A stretch of DNA of 64,000 nt from Alteromonas sp. CI.11.F.A3 (lineage in GTDB: Bacteria > Pseudomonadota > Gammaproteobacteria > Enterobacterales > Alteromonadaceae): NCBI RefSeq assembly GCF_032925565.1, contig NZ_CP136708.1, positions 1,674,001 through 1,738,000 of the forward strand, in the 5' to 3' direction. The position numbers and the translations under genes were made by a program. Below are positions 1 through 8,307 of the stretch, piece after piece (the first letter of the stretch is position 1; the number at the start of each line of letters is the position of its first letter). The notes beneath the pieces are model-generated. The model had not been told where the DNA came from and made no database searches. It saw only the letters and a program-made list of their open reading frames with translations.

Positions 1-1102
1 GTATTGGTCAGGATGGTAAGACAATCACTTGGGTGTCAGACAATGTACTGACAGCGGGTAGACGGTTTAATGCCAGAATCGACGGTGTAGCGGATATCAG
101 TGGTAATACAAACTCATCAGATAGCTTCTACTTCTATACCAGTTTGGAAGAAGATACAGCAGCACCAGTTGTAACTGGCACGTCAGTGCACGAAGGCTTA
201 ACCGATGTGGCGGTAAATGCCCGAGTGAGAGTGAAGTTTAGTGAAACGATAAGTCATTTATCACTGGGTGACATTACCCTGACTCATAACGGTGAGCAGA
301 TTGCGGTAAATCGTGCACTAGACAGCTCACATACGCTGGTCACGCTCACTCCTGTGACCCTGCTTCCGGCGGGCGAGACGCTAAGCTTGAATGTAAGCGG
401 TGTGAAAGACCTGGCAGATAACGTGCAGGTAGAAGACATCAATATCCACTTCACAACAGAGCTGGGTATCGATACGCAAACAGGGTCATTGATAAGTTAC
501 AGCCCGAAAAGTGGTGCAACGGACGTGGCATTGAATGCGACGATTACGGCAGACTTCAGTGAGCGTATTGACCCGACATCACTGACCAGTGAGTCATTCA
601 GGTTGTATAACAATACGGAAAAACGTAATGAGGCTGCGACATTGAGCCTAAGTGCAGACGGTAAGCGTGTGACGTTAACCCCGGATGCATTGTTAGAAGA
701 AGGGCATCATTATTACGTGTATATCAGTTGGGGTAGCTACCTGAAGGATATCGCAGGTAATAACGTGGGCAGTTATCATCAGTATACGTTTACAGCAGGT
801 GACAGTGAAGATGCGCAGGAGCCGAGTGTTATAGCAAACAACCTGTCGCAAGGGTTAACGGATGTACCAGTGAATGCCCCTGTGAGACTGTTTCTGGATG
901 AGACGTTAGCGGCACATTGTGTGAATGAAGAGACGGTATCGCTCCAAAGCAGTTCAGGTGCAGTATCGGGCAGTGTAGCACTGAGCAGTGATCGCAGAAC
1001 GATTACGTTCACGCCGGATGAATATCTGGTGGCGGGTGAAGCTTATGAGCTGATTGTTGCGGGAGTGTGTGATGTAGCGGGTAATGAAGTTGTTGAGTAT
1101 CG
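1..1102 (+). repeat. Long direct repeat, copy A, within the Ig-like gene
   Basis: This copy matches 2905-4006 at an offset of 2,904 bp. I found only four differences (positions 903, 954, 969 and 1093), and each changes an amino acid: T/A, S/T, G/S and V/A. The match ends abruptly at 1102. The repeat probably continues upstream of the window, because its other copy is preceded by further Ig domains. Confidence 0.95.
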
Positions 1103-4100
1103 CATGGACTTCACAGCCGACAGTAGCGGCAGTGTTGATACTGCCTACCCAAGAATAAGCAGTGTTACACCGACAAACAATACAGCAGATGTATCAGTTA
1201 ACACAGCGATTGTGGTGACCTTTAACGAAGCAGTCGATGCACTAAACATTAATGAAGCAGTGCGAGTTCAGGTGAATGGCCAAAGTGGCTATGTAGCGGG
1301 TGACTATCAGGTAGAAGGCAGCGTGGTGACGTTTACGCCAAGTGAGCCATTACCGGGTAGTACACAAATCAGAACAAGCATTTACTACGTCAAAGATAGA
1401 GTTGGAAATAGTGCATGTTGTTGGAATTATTACTTCACAACAGAAGACGAGCTTGATACTACGGCACCAATCGTAAGCAGTATAAGTCCGGCAGACGGAG
1501 CCATGGATATAGGAGTAGGTACGCCAATCGTACTAAGCTTCAATGAATCGTTAAATGCAGCTACGGTTAACAGTAATCACTTCAAGTTGTATTCAGAGGG
1601 CAGCATTATTACGCCGAGCGTTTACCGCTCTGCAGACAGTAAAACAATCACGTTGCGTGGCACCTGGCCAGCCGGGAAGTCACTGTCAGTAATCGTCACG
1701 GACGATGTGCAGGACTTAAGCGGTAATGCAATGGCGGATTATGTCAGCCTATTTAGCACAGCAGTGGTAGATAATGACAATGGTAGGCCAAGTGTCTCAC
1801 GCCTATACCCGAACAGTGGTGCCAATAATGTACCGAGTGTCGGCAGTATAGTGATGTACACCTCAGAGCCAATGGATGAAAGTTCCTTACATGAGGCCTT
1901 CCATGTAGCGGAAAACGGTGTACTGGTAGAGGGACAGATTACGCTGTCAGCATCAGGTCAGGCAATCGAATTCACACCAGATGAAGCCTTTGTAGAAGGA
2001 GCACTCGTTCATGTTTATCTGGATAGCACAGCACGTGATGATTCAGGTAATGCGATGAACCATTATCAAGGTCAGTTCCGCATGGCGACAACTACGGCAA
2101 CAGCAGGGGTGCGACCAACGCCTAATGCTTATCTGCCAAGTAATGGTTTAACCAATGTGTCGCTAAATCCGACCATGCGTATCGTTTATAACCAAGATAT
2201 GGATGAGACTACCATTACCGATGAATTCATTGTGATGCGAAACAATGATGGCAGTGCCTTCCCTGCGACGATAAGTCTGGCAGATGACTTACGTACAGTG
2301 GAAATCACGCCGCAATCACTCTTATCGGCCGACAGTTACTATTATGTGAGCCTATCAAGTAACATTCTGGATACAGATGGTGACCGTCAGTATTGGAGTC
2401 GCAGTTATGGCTTCACCACAGGTGAAGCAGCGCTAGAAGACTTACAGGCCCCACGAGTAACTGCGATGAGTCCGGCAACGGGAATGGAAAATGTGGCATT
2501 GAATCCGCGTTATCACGTGCGCTTTGATGAAGCGATTAACCCATACAGCTTCGAACGCATAGCAGATATGAGTATCTCGTACAGTGCAAGTAATACCGAA
2601 GTGTTGTACCACCGTTACTCACCATTACCAGAGAGTACGGAACACACAGAAACAATTACACAGGTAGAAGACTTGTCGGGCAATAAAGTTGTTTCACACA
2701 GTGAAACCTTTACAACCGGAACAGGGCCAGACCTGACAAGCCCGAATTACAGTACTTATCTACCTTACGCGAACAGTACAGTTGCAGTAAATAGTAGTGT
2801 GATCTGGGTAATGAACGAGGTTGTTGACCCACTCACGGTGAACAGCAGCACCGTATATGTACGAGATGTAGACAATGGTTGGACCCATGTCGCGGGTAGT
2901 GCCAGTATTGGTCAGGATGGTAAGACAATCACTTGGGTGTCAGACAATGTACTGACAGCGGGTAGACGGTTTAATGCCAGAATCGACGGTGTAGCGGATA
3001 TCAGTGGTAATACAAACTCATCAGATAGCTTCTACTTCTATACCAGTTTGGAAGAAGATACAGCAGCACCAGTTGTAACTGGCACGTCAGTGCACGAAGG
3101 CTTAACCGATGTGGCGGTAAATGCCCGAGTGAGAGTGAAGTTTAGTGAAACGATAAGTCATTTATCACTGGGTGACATTACCCTGACTCATAACGGTGAG
3201 CAGATTGCGGTAAATCGTGCACTAGACAGCTCACATACGCTGGTCACGCTCACTCCTGTGACCCTGCTTCCGGCGGGCGAGACGCTAAGCTTGAATGTAA
3301 GCGGTGTGAAAGACCTGGCAGATAACGTGCAGGTAGAAGACATCAATATCCACTTCACAACAGAGCTGGGTATCGATACGCAAACAGGGTCATTGATAAG
3401 TTACAGCCCGAAAAGTGGTGCAACGGACGTGGCATTGAATGCGACGATTACGGCAGACTTCAGTGAGCGTATTGACCCGACATCACTGACCAGTGAGTCA
3501 TTCAGGTTGTATAACAATACGGAAAAACGTAATGAGGCTGCGACATTGAGCCTAAGTGCAGACGGTAAGCGTGTGACGTTAACCCCGGATGCATTGTTAG
3601 AAGAAGGGCATCATTATTACGTGTATATCAGTTGGGGTAGCTACCTGAAGGATATCGCAGGTAATAACGTGGGCAGTTATCATCAGTATACGTTTACAGC
3701 AGGTGACAGTGAAGATGCGCAGGAGCCGAGTGTTATAGCAAACAACCTGTCGCAAGGGTTAACGGATGTACCAGTGAATGCCCCTGTGAGACTGTTTCTG
3801 GATGAGGCGTTAGCGGCACATTGTGTGAATGAAGAGACGGTATCGCTCCAAAGCAGTACAGGTGCAGTATCGAGCAGTGTAGCACTGAGCAGTGATCGCA
3901 GAACGATTACGTTCACGCCGGATGAATATCTGGTGGCGGGTGAAGCTTATGAGCTGATTGTTGCGGGAGTGTGTGATGTAGCGGGTAATGAAGTTGCTGA
4001 GTATCGATTGGCTTTTACCACTGAAAACACGGGTGAAGTAGATAATTCTTACCCAACCCTTACAGCTATGACACCAGCACATAGTTCAACAGGCAATGCA

Positions 4101-4367
4101 GTTAATGCGCCTATCGAGATGACTTTCAGTGAGCCACTTGATATTAGAAATATTACGTCTAATCATTCAGGCGGTGAGATTCGAATTTATTCGGGGTCAA
4201 ATTATTACGACGGCTTTTTCTCATTCGATGGTAATGTCGTTATCTTTTCGCCGACCAATCCGTTGCCGCAAAATACGCAAATTACGATTTATCTACGATA
4301 TATTAAAGACCGCGTTGGTAATTCATATTGTTGCAGAAGTTATTCGTTCACAACGCAAACCTTATAA
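1..4367 (+). CDS. Giant tandem bacterial Ig-like (Big_5/SwmB-like) repeat protein, 3' part
   Basis: The frame is open at the first base, so the gene begins upstream and only its C-terminal ~1,455 residues are seen. About 13 tandem domains of ~107 residues are visible. Each opens with a pattern like P-x-x-G-x-x-[DN]-V-x-[LV]-N and a [FY]-[SN]-E strand, and most end in D-x-x-G-N ... F-T-T/A, which is typical of Big_5 Ig-like domains in surface or secreted adhesin-like proteins. Cysteines occur only in two domain types: a spaced pair (Cys codons at 918 and 1068) and a Cys-Cys dipeptide (1416-1421), each recurring in the second repeat copy. No anchor or sorting motif is visible at the C-terminus, which ends inside the last Ig domain. 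A 2,904-bp period (9 domains) repeats almost exactly. The last domain is more AT-rich than the others. The function is probably an extracellular adhesin or stalk; the ligand is unknown. A small membrane protein and a thiol-disulfide protein follow. Confidence 0.85.
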   Translation, partial: IGQDGKTITWVSDNVLTAGRRFNARIDGVADISGNTNSSDSFYFYTSLEEDTAAPVVTGTSVHEGLTDVAVNARVRVKFSETISHLSLGDITLTHNGEQIAVNRALDSSHTLVTLTPVTLLPAGETLSLNVSGVKDLADNVQVEDINIHFTTELGIDTQTGSLISYSPKSGATDVALNATITADFSERIDPTSLTSESFRLYNNTEKRNEAATLSLSADGKRVTLTPDALLEEGHHYYVYISWGSYLKDIAGNNVGSYHQYTFTAGDSEDAQEPSVIANNLSQGLTDVPVNAPVRLFLDETLAAHCVNEETVSLQSSSGAVSGSVALSSDRRTITFTPDEYLVAGEAYELIVAGVCDVAGNEVVEYRMDFTADSSGSVDTAYPRISSVTPTNNTADVSVNTAIVVTFNEAVDALNINEAVRVQVNGQSGYVAGDYQVEGSVVTFTPSEPLPGSTQIRTSIYYVKDRVGNSACCWNYYFTTEDELDTTAPIVSSISPADGAMDIGVGTPIVLSFNESLNAATVNSNHFKLYSEGSIITPSVYRSADSKTITLRGTWPAGKSLSVIVTDDVQDLSGNAMADYVSLFSTAVVDNDNGRPSVSRLYPNSGANNVPSVGSIVMYTSEPMDESSLHEAFHVAENGVLVEGQITLSASGQAIEFTPDEAFVEGALVHVYLDSTARDDSGNAMNHYQGQFRMATTTATAGVRPTPNAYLPSNGLTNVSLNPTMRIVYNQDMDETTITDEFIVMRNNDGSAFPATISLADDLRTVEITPQSLLSADSYYYVSLSSNILDTDGDRQYWSRSYGFTTGEAALEDLQAPRVTAMSPATGMENVALNPRYHVRFDEAINPYSFERIADMSISYSASNTEVLYHRYSPLPESTEHTETITQVEDLSGNKVVSHSETFTTGTGPDLTSPNYSTYLPYANSTVAVNSSVIWVMNEVVDPLTVNSSTVYVRDVDNGWTHVAGSASIGQDGKTITWVSDNVLTAGRRFNARIDGVADISGNTNSSDSFYFYTSLEEDTAAPVVTGTSVHEGLTDVAVNARVRVKFSETISHLSLGDITLTHNGEQIAVNRALDSSHTLVTLTPVTLLPAGETLSLNVSGVKDLADNVQVEDINIHFTTELGIDTQTGSLISYSPKSGATDVALNATITADFSERIDPTSLTSESFRLYNNTEKRNEAATLSLSADGKRVTLTPDALLEEGHHYYVYISWGSYLKDIAGNNVGSYHQYTFTAGDSEDAQEPSVIANNLSQGLTDVPVNAPVRLFLDEALAAHCVNEETVSLQSSTGAVSSSVALSSDRRTITFTPDEYLVAGEAYELIVAGVCDVAGNEVAEYRLAFTTENTGEVDNSYPTLTAMTPAHSSTGNAVNAPIEMTFSEPLDIRNITSNHSGGEIRIYSGSNYYDGFFSFDGNVVIFSPTNPLPQNTQITIYLRYIKDRVGNSYCCRSYSFTTQTL
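2905..4006 (+). repeat. Long direct repeat, copy B, within the Ig-like gene
   Basis: Second copy of the near-identical segment that begins at the window edge. It covers part of one Ig-like domain and three complete ones, in frame (2,904 bp is 968 codons). After 4006 the sequence diverges into a related but older, AT-richer final domain. Confidence 0.95.
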
Positions 4368-4385
4368 GTAGTTTAAGGAAAGTCA

Positions 4386-4808
4386 ATGAAAACAAAAAAA
4401 AACGGAGTCTTAGTCGTAAGTGTCGGTGTTGTAGCTATAGCGGCACTGGGTTACCTGGTTTTCAGCGAAAATAGTGAGAATCCGCGGTCACATACTGTTA
4501 ATGAAAATCTTGAGGAGCAGGCCATAGGTCAGGAGAAGGACAGTAATATCGTAAATGTTCCTGTTGTGTACCCTGATTATCGTCCGAAGGTTGCAAAACA
4601 AAATGCGAGTGATAGCACCGAGACAAACAACGCTAATGTCGATGCAATGTTACAGGAATCTGAAGAGAAGCTTGTTGCAGCTATTACTGCTTTCAACGAT
4701 GCCCTTGATGATCCAACAGCGCAAAAAGAAATAATACAAAAAAGCAAAGAAGCACGAGAAGCAAAGAAAAGGGCGATCTTGCAGAAGCTAAAGAATGGAG
4801 ACTTGTAG
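4386..4808 (+). CDS. Small membrane-anchored protein, unknown function
   Basis: A 140-residue protein that I do not recognise. It has a basic N-terminus (MKTKKNG), one hydrophobic helix at about residues 8-26, and a charged extracytoplasmic tail. The last ~55 residues are rich in Glu, Lys and Ala and look like a coiled coil. The start is supported by a purine-rich Shine-Dalgarno (AAGGAAAG) just upstream. It lies 18 bp after the Ig-like gene and almost touches the next gene, so the three probably form one transcript. The long helical tail suggests a role as a periplasmic tether or assembly partner of the Ig-like protein, but that is inference from position only. Confidence 0.6.
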   Translation: MKTKKNGVLVVSVGVVAIAALGYLVFSENSENPRSHTVNENLEEQAIGQEKDSNIVNVPVVYPDYRPKVAKQNASDSTETNNANVDAMLQESEEKLVAAITAFNDALDDPTAQKEIIQKSKEAREAKKRAILQKLKNGDL

Positions 4809-4812
4809 CAGT

Positions 4813-5691
4813 ATGAAGTACCTAATACTCTTTTTAAGTATTTTTTTTGGGTATAGCGGTTTAGCTAAAGCAAATGATGCAAATAAACTAAACGCAAAAA
4901 TAATCCCTACCCCAGAGGTATATAGTGATTTTTTAATAGAGCCTTGGAAACCGAGCGCACCCAGCGTAATTGTTTTTAAAGATCCTAATTGCGGTTATTG
5001 TATTCGCGCACTGAAGGCGTTAGATAAATACAAAGACTACAACGTGTTTATGTTTTGGTCTCCGATTTTGGGAGATTACAGTGACAAACGTGTTGCAGCT
5101 ATTATGAAGTGTGATGATCCAATTAGTCAGGGCGTTTTTGATGACGTTATTACTCGCACGCCAATTGACTGCAAAAGTTCGGATGCCCTAAACCAAAGAC
5201 ATTTCAGGTTGCAACAGCTGAATAAAGAAATTGTTCAAAATTACAACCCTCAGTCAGTACCTTCTTATTATTTCGGCGGGCAAAAAGTATATCTGAGCTC
5301 GTTGAAAAAGTTCAAGCAACAACTCACCAATGGTATTACACCAGTACAACTTGATTGGGCCCGATATGAAACATTGCGTTTAAAGCAGAGTGGAAATCAA
5401 GGGTTAGCTAACGCAATCCTATTTGTATCTAATGAATTGTCTACCAACAAGAGTCTCATTTCTTCACTGGAAAATGACTTTCGTTACAACTGGCATCTTG
5501 CTCAGAGTACTTGTGAAAACAAAAATTGTACAAAAGATGAAGAATCAAATCGCTCGGCAGAGCTGAGACTATTAATGGATGTACCAGAAGGTGCTCAAAT
5601 TGCGTTAGCGATTGATGGTATGGTTATTCAATCAGAACGCATCAACCAATATCTAAGCAATGACTCTATTAATGCAATCAATGTTCTTTAG
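4813..5691 (+). CDS. Secreted DsbC-like thioredoxin-fold protein
   Basis: A 292-residue protein with a typical Sec signal peptide (MKYLILFLSIFFGYSGLAKA). It carries a CGYC redox motif at residues 60-63 and a cis-proline loop (QSVPSYYFGG), as in DsbC/DsbG-type thiol-disulfide isomerases. The second half (~130 residues) holds further cysteines and matches nothing I recognise; the N-terminal dimerisation domain of DsbC is not apparent. An in-frame ATG at 4795 overlaps the previous gene and would place six residues before the signal peptide; the ATG at 4813, behind GGAG, is preferred. The likely role is oxidising or isomerising cysteines in periplasmic or exported proteins, plausibly the cysteine-bearing Ig domains encoded upstream. 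Its stop codon overlaps the end of the transposase remnant on the other strand, so the native C-terminus may have been altered. Confidence 0.7.
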   Translation: MKYLILFLSIFFGYSGLAKANDANKLNAKIIPTPEVYSDFLIEPWKPSAPSVIVFKDPNCGYCIRALKALDKYKDYNVFMFWSPILGDYSDKRVAAIMKCDDPISQGVFDDVITRTPIDCKSSDALNQRHFRLQQLNKEIVQNYNPQSVPSYYFGGQKVYLSSLKKFKQQLTNGITPVQLDWARYETLRLKQSGNQGLANAILFVSNELSTNKSLISSLENDFRYNWHLAQSTCENKNCTKDEESNRSAELRLLMDVPEGAQIALAIDGMVIQSERINQYLSNDSINAINVL

Positions 5692-6045
5692 TTAATCTGT
5701 CCTAGCTCAGACCTGATCTGACTGTTCCTCTGTTTTTCTAGTTGCATCGTCAGATTAGATTTGAGCTTAATTTTTTCAGCCCAATTCTGTTTCCCACCAA
5801 TTAATTTTTCCATTGGCGTTCTGCCACAGCATATTTTGCCTTGATGATATTGTTCACTAATTTAATATTTCAGCTACTCGTCTAGATTTTTTCTGCAACA
5901 TCTCCAGCGAATCATAAATTTTCTTGCTGGATGTGACCTGATAAAACTGGTTGAGATTGGTTTTGGGAGAGCTTTCACAGATCCCATTAGTCTGTGGATG
6001 AGACACTATTGATAGACTATGAAATCATTTCTATCAGCACGATAT
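5688..6045 (-). pseudogene. Degraded IS481-family transposase, C-terminal remnant
   Basis: Reading the minus strand from about 6030 gives SHPQTNGICE, the integrase-core signature of IS481/IS3-type transposases, followed by KTNLNQFYQV and KKIYDSLE. After a stop codon and a frame change the typical C-terminal segment appears (EQYHQGKICCGRTPMEKL), ending in TAA at 5688-5690. The N-terminal two thirds (DNA-binding region and the first catalytic acidic residues) are missing, and the segment between LQ and the YHQGK block is deleted. No terminal inverted repeats were identified. The element is dead, and its last codons abut the 3' end of the DsbC-like gene. Confidence 0.8.
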
Positions 6046-6189
6046 AATTATCAAGAGAAATTTGCTCGGTAATGAAACCGCTAACCTAACTTGGTAATTA
6101 CACTAACTTAAATTAACTCATTAGCTACGATCGGCTATATAGGGGCCAAGATAGAAAAAATACGAGGCTGCTAGAAGCCCCATGGCTTG

Positions 6190-6252
6190 GTTCCACGCTT
6201 GTTCTGCGTGAGCATTCCAGAATCGTTAGAAACCATTCCAGCTTTAGAATGG
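6190..6252. repeat. Paired short palindromes of unknown origin
   Basis: Two small inverted repeats lie side by side: CACGC (6194-6198) with GCGTG (6206-6210), and CCATTC (6233-6238) with GAATGG (6247-6252). The first resembles a decayed copy of the intergenic palindromes with a TTCCCACGC/GCGTGGGAA core seen in several gammaproteobacteria. They could also be hairpins ending transcription from the IS side. Confidence 0.35.
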
Positions 6253-6263
6253 AAACTACAATA

Positions 6264-6313
6264 ATACTTGACTAAAATACTAGGTCTTATACTTGACCAT
6301 TTTAGTCAGGTAT
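6264..6313 (+). promoter_or_regulatory. Tandem IscR type 1-like operator/promoter of the iscR-suf locus
   Basis: The box at 6289-6313 matches the 25-bp type 1 IscR consensus (ATASYYGACT-RWWWY-AGTCRRSTAT) at all but one position. The 25 bp directly before it (6264-6288) match the first half-site perfectly and the second poorly, so two left half-sites lie exactly 25 bp apart. The GACT/GACC cores fall inside TTGAC elements usable as -35 hexamers. In E. coli, holo-IscR represses its own operon through such sites. The iscR start lies 37 bp downstream. Confidence 0.75.
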
Positions 6314-6350
6314 GTGAAAATTCTTGCTATCTTAATAGCGGGAGGATTCT

Positions 6351-6836
6351 ATGAAATTAACATCTAAAGGGCGCTACGCAGTAACGGCAATGCTTGATGT
6401 AGCATTGCATTCAACACGCGGTCCTGTGCCTCTCGCTGATATCTCTGAACGCCAAGCTATCTCGCTATCTTATTTAGAACAGCTTTTCTCTCGATTACGT
6501 AAAGATCAGTTAGTCGATAGTGTTCGCGGGCCCGGTGGCGGCTATTTACTAGGGCGCGATGCAGCCAATATATCAATTGGTGAAGTTATTCGTGCGGTAG
6601 ACGAATCTGTTGATGCTACCCGTTGCCAAGGGCAAGCTGACTGTCAAAGTGGTGACCGCTGCCTAACCCATAGTTTGTGGCAAGATTTGAGCGATCGTAT
6701 AAGCTCCTTTTTAAACGATATTACCCTTGGTGAATTAATGGCGAAGCGCGATGTTCAGGAAGTGGCTGGGCGTCAAGATAAAAGCGCGTCTCTTCGTAAT
6801 GTCGCCAACGATATCGAAGTTAGTTTTCAGTTATAA
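6351..6836 (+). CDS. iscR: IscR, Rrf2-family [2Fe-2S] transcription regulator
   Basis: A 161-residue Rrf2-family protein with an N-terminal winged helix-turn-helix (about residues 1-70). It has three cysteines and a histidine at exactly the E. coli IscR numbering: C92, C98, C104 and H107, the ligands of the regulatory [2Fe-2S] cluster. It senses cluster status and controls iron-sulfur assembly genes. A strong GGGAGG Shine-Dalgarno precedes the ATG. It is first in a same-strand locus with iscS and the suf genes, and tandem IscR-type boxes sit immediately upstream, implying autoregulation. The C-terminal tail beyond the cluster is similar in length to E. coli IscR. The cluster ligands argue against SufR or NsrR. 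Confidence 0.92.
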   Translation: MKLTSKGRYAVTAMLDVALHSTRGPVPLADISERQAISLSYLEQLFSRLRKDQLVDSVRGPGGGYLLGRDAANISIGEVIRAVDESVDATRCQGQADCQSGDRCLTHSLWQDLSDRISSFLNDITLGELMAKRDVQEVAGRQDKSASLRNVANDIEVSFQL

Positions 6837-6865
6837 CATCAGCTTTAGAGAATGTATTAATCGCT

Positions 6866-8044
6866 ATGTCTCGTACAAAACCTATTTACTTAGATTATGC
6901 CGCTACCACACCTGTCGACCCAAGGGTTGCAGAGAAAATGGTGCAGTGCCTGACGATAGACGGCAATTTCGGTAATCCTGCTTCCCGTTCGTATCGTTTT
7001 GGTTGGATGGCCGAAGAAGCAGTAGACGTCGCCCGCAATCAGATAAGTGATGCGCTGAACTGCGACCCACGTGAAATTGTATTTACCTCAGGTGCGACAG
7101 AGTCAAATAATTTAGCTATTAAAGGTGTAGCCGAAGGCTATGCGAATAACGGCAAACATATCATTACCGTTAATACCGAACACAAAGCAGTATTAGATAC
7201 CTGTGAACATTTAGAGAAGCAAGGTTTTGAAGTGACATATCTAGACGTAGATGCGTCGGGTCTTATTTCAATTTCACATCTTGAAGCGGCCATAACTGAT
7301 GAGACTATTTTAGTCTCAGTAATGCATGTGAATAACGAATTAGGTGTCGTTCAGGATATCAGCGCGATTGGTGAGCTTTGCCGAGCGAAGAACATTTTGT
7401 TTCACGTAGATGCGGCGCAGAGCGTAGGTAAACTTCCTATCGATTTGCAAGCCTTGCCAGTCGATTTGTTATCTATTTCGGCACATAAAATTTATGGTCC
7501 GAAAGGCATGGGGGCCTTATACGTTCGCCGTCGTCCAAAAATTAATTTAGCTGCCCAAATTCATGGGGGCGGGCATGAGCGGGGTATGCGTTCAGGCACA
7601 CTAGCAACCCATCAAATTGTGGGCATGGGCGAAGCAATACACTTGGCCTATCAGCAGCTAGAACAGGATTCAGCCCACATTAGCGAGTTGAAAACAGCGT
7701 TATGGGAAGGGCTAAGCCAGTTAGATGATATTCACCTTAATGGCCATGAAACTCAGCGTATAGCGAACATTTTAAATGTGAGTTTTGGTGGTGTGGATGG
7801 GGAAAGTATGATGATGGCGATGAATGATATTGCGGTATCTTCTGGCTCTGCCTGCACATCGGCAAGCTTAGAACCTTCATACGTGTTACGCGCCATTGGT
7901 AGAAGTAGTGAACTTGCTCACGCTGGCATACGTTTTAGTATAGGTAGGTTCACCACATTAGATGATATTACCTACGTCATCAGCAAAGTCACCGATGTGG
8001 TTACCCGTTTACGTGAAGCAACAGTGCTGGCTGCAAGCCGATAG
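6866..8044 (+). CDS. iscS: IscS-type cysteine desulfurase with shortened C-terminus
   Basis: A class V PLP enzyme of 392 residues that removes sulfur from cysteine for iron-sulfur clusters and tRNA thiolation. The PLP lysine is K208 ([10 protein letters not shown]) and the active-site cysteine is C330 in the mobile loop [12 protein letters not shown], which is the IscS rather than SufS arrangement. The catalytic residues are offset by +2 from E. coli IscS (404 residues), so the tail is about 14 residues shorter. It lacks the Trp/His-rich extreme C-terminus known to contribute to IscU binding. No iscU lies in the locus: the next gene is sufB, after a 263-bp gap with its own promoter. It may serve tRNA thiolation mainly, or feed the SUF scaffold; which one cannot be told from sequence. 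Confidence 0.9.
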   Translation: MSRTKPIYLDYAATTPVDPRVAEKMVQCLTIDGNFGNPASRSYRFGWMAEEAVDVARNQISDALNCDPREIVFTSGATESNNLAIKGVAEGYANNGKHIITVNTEHKAVLDTCEHLEKQGFEVTYLDVDASGLISISHLEAAITDETILVSVMHVNNELGVVQDISAIGELCRAKNILFHVDAAQSVGKLPIDLQALPVDLLSISAHKIYGPKGMGALYVRRRPKINLAAQIHGGGHERGMRSGTLATHQIVGMGEAIHLAYQQLEQDSAHISELKTALWEGLSQLDDIHLNGHETQRIANILNVSFGGVDGESMMMAMNDIAVSSGSACTSASLEPSYVLRAIGRSSELAHAGIRFSIGRFTTLDDITYVISKVTDVVTRLREATVLAASR

Positions 8045-8115
8045 CACCTTTTATCGCACGTCATCGCAGTTAACGATTGGTACGATATTTAATTTTTATT
8101 TAACAAGGCTGTTGA

Positions 8116-8148
8116 ATATTTGAGTGAAATACTCAGGTATTATATAAT
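8116..8148 (+). promoter_or_regulatory. sufB promoter with overlapping IscR-like palindrome
   Basis: TTGAGT (8120-8125) and a perfect TATAAT (8143-8148) are separated by 17 bp. The palindrome at 8116-8140 fits the 25-bp IscR type 1 consensus except at position 4 and for a symmetric swap, GAGT...ACTC instead of GACT...AGTC. It covers the -35 and spacer, an arrangement suited to repression. The suf genes can therefore be transcribed independently of iscR-iscS. Confidence 0.7.
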
Positions 8149-8174
8149 ACGGCTCCAAAATTTTAGGCTGTCTA

Positions 8175-8267
8175 GATATTCGATAGGAATATCGCAAATA
8201 CGTTTTGGCAATTAGATAAATAGCCAAAACGGCAACGTGACTTACTGGCAAGACCGAGAGGCCAGTA
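8175..8267 (+). other. Three-hairpin leader upstream of sufB
   Basis: Within the ~150-nt leader between the predicted start of transcription and the sufB ATG are three perfect stem-loops: GATATTC/GAATATC (8175-8193, 5-nt loop), CGTTTTGGC/GCCAAAACG (8201-8231, 13-nt loop) and TACTGGC/GCCAGTA (8243-8267, 11-nt loop). No U-tract follows. I know of no described riboswitch with this form; it may be a cis-regulatory RNA, an RNA-stability element or an sRNA target. Confidence 0.45.
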
Positions 8268-8307
8268 GTGAAGGCAGCAAACGCAGGCAAACAAGTGAGA
8301 TCCCAAC

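Noticed and set aside
779..4082. Open frames opposite the Ig-like gene
   Set aside because: They recur with the repeat copies and have no ribosome sites or family features; they are shadows of the long plus-strand frame.
4795..4812. Earlier ATG for the DsbC-like protein
   Set aside because: It overlaps the previous gene and would put six residues ahead of a clean signal peptide.
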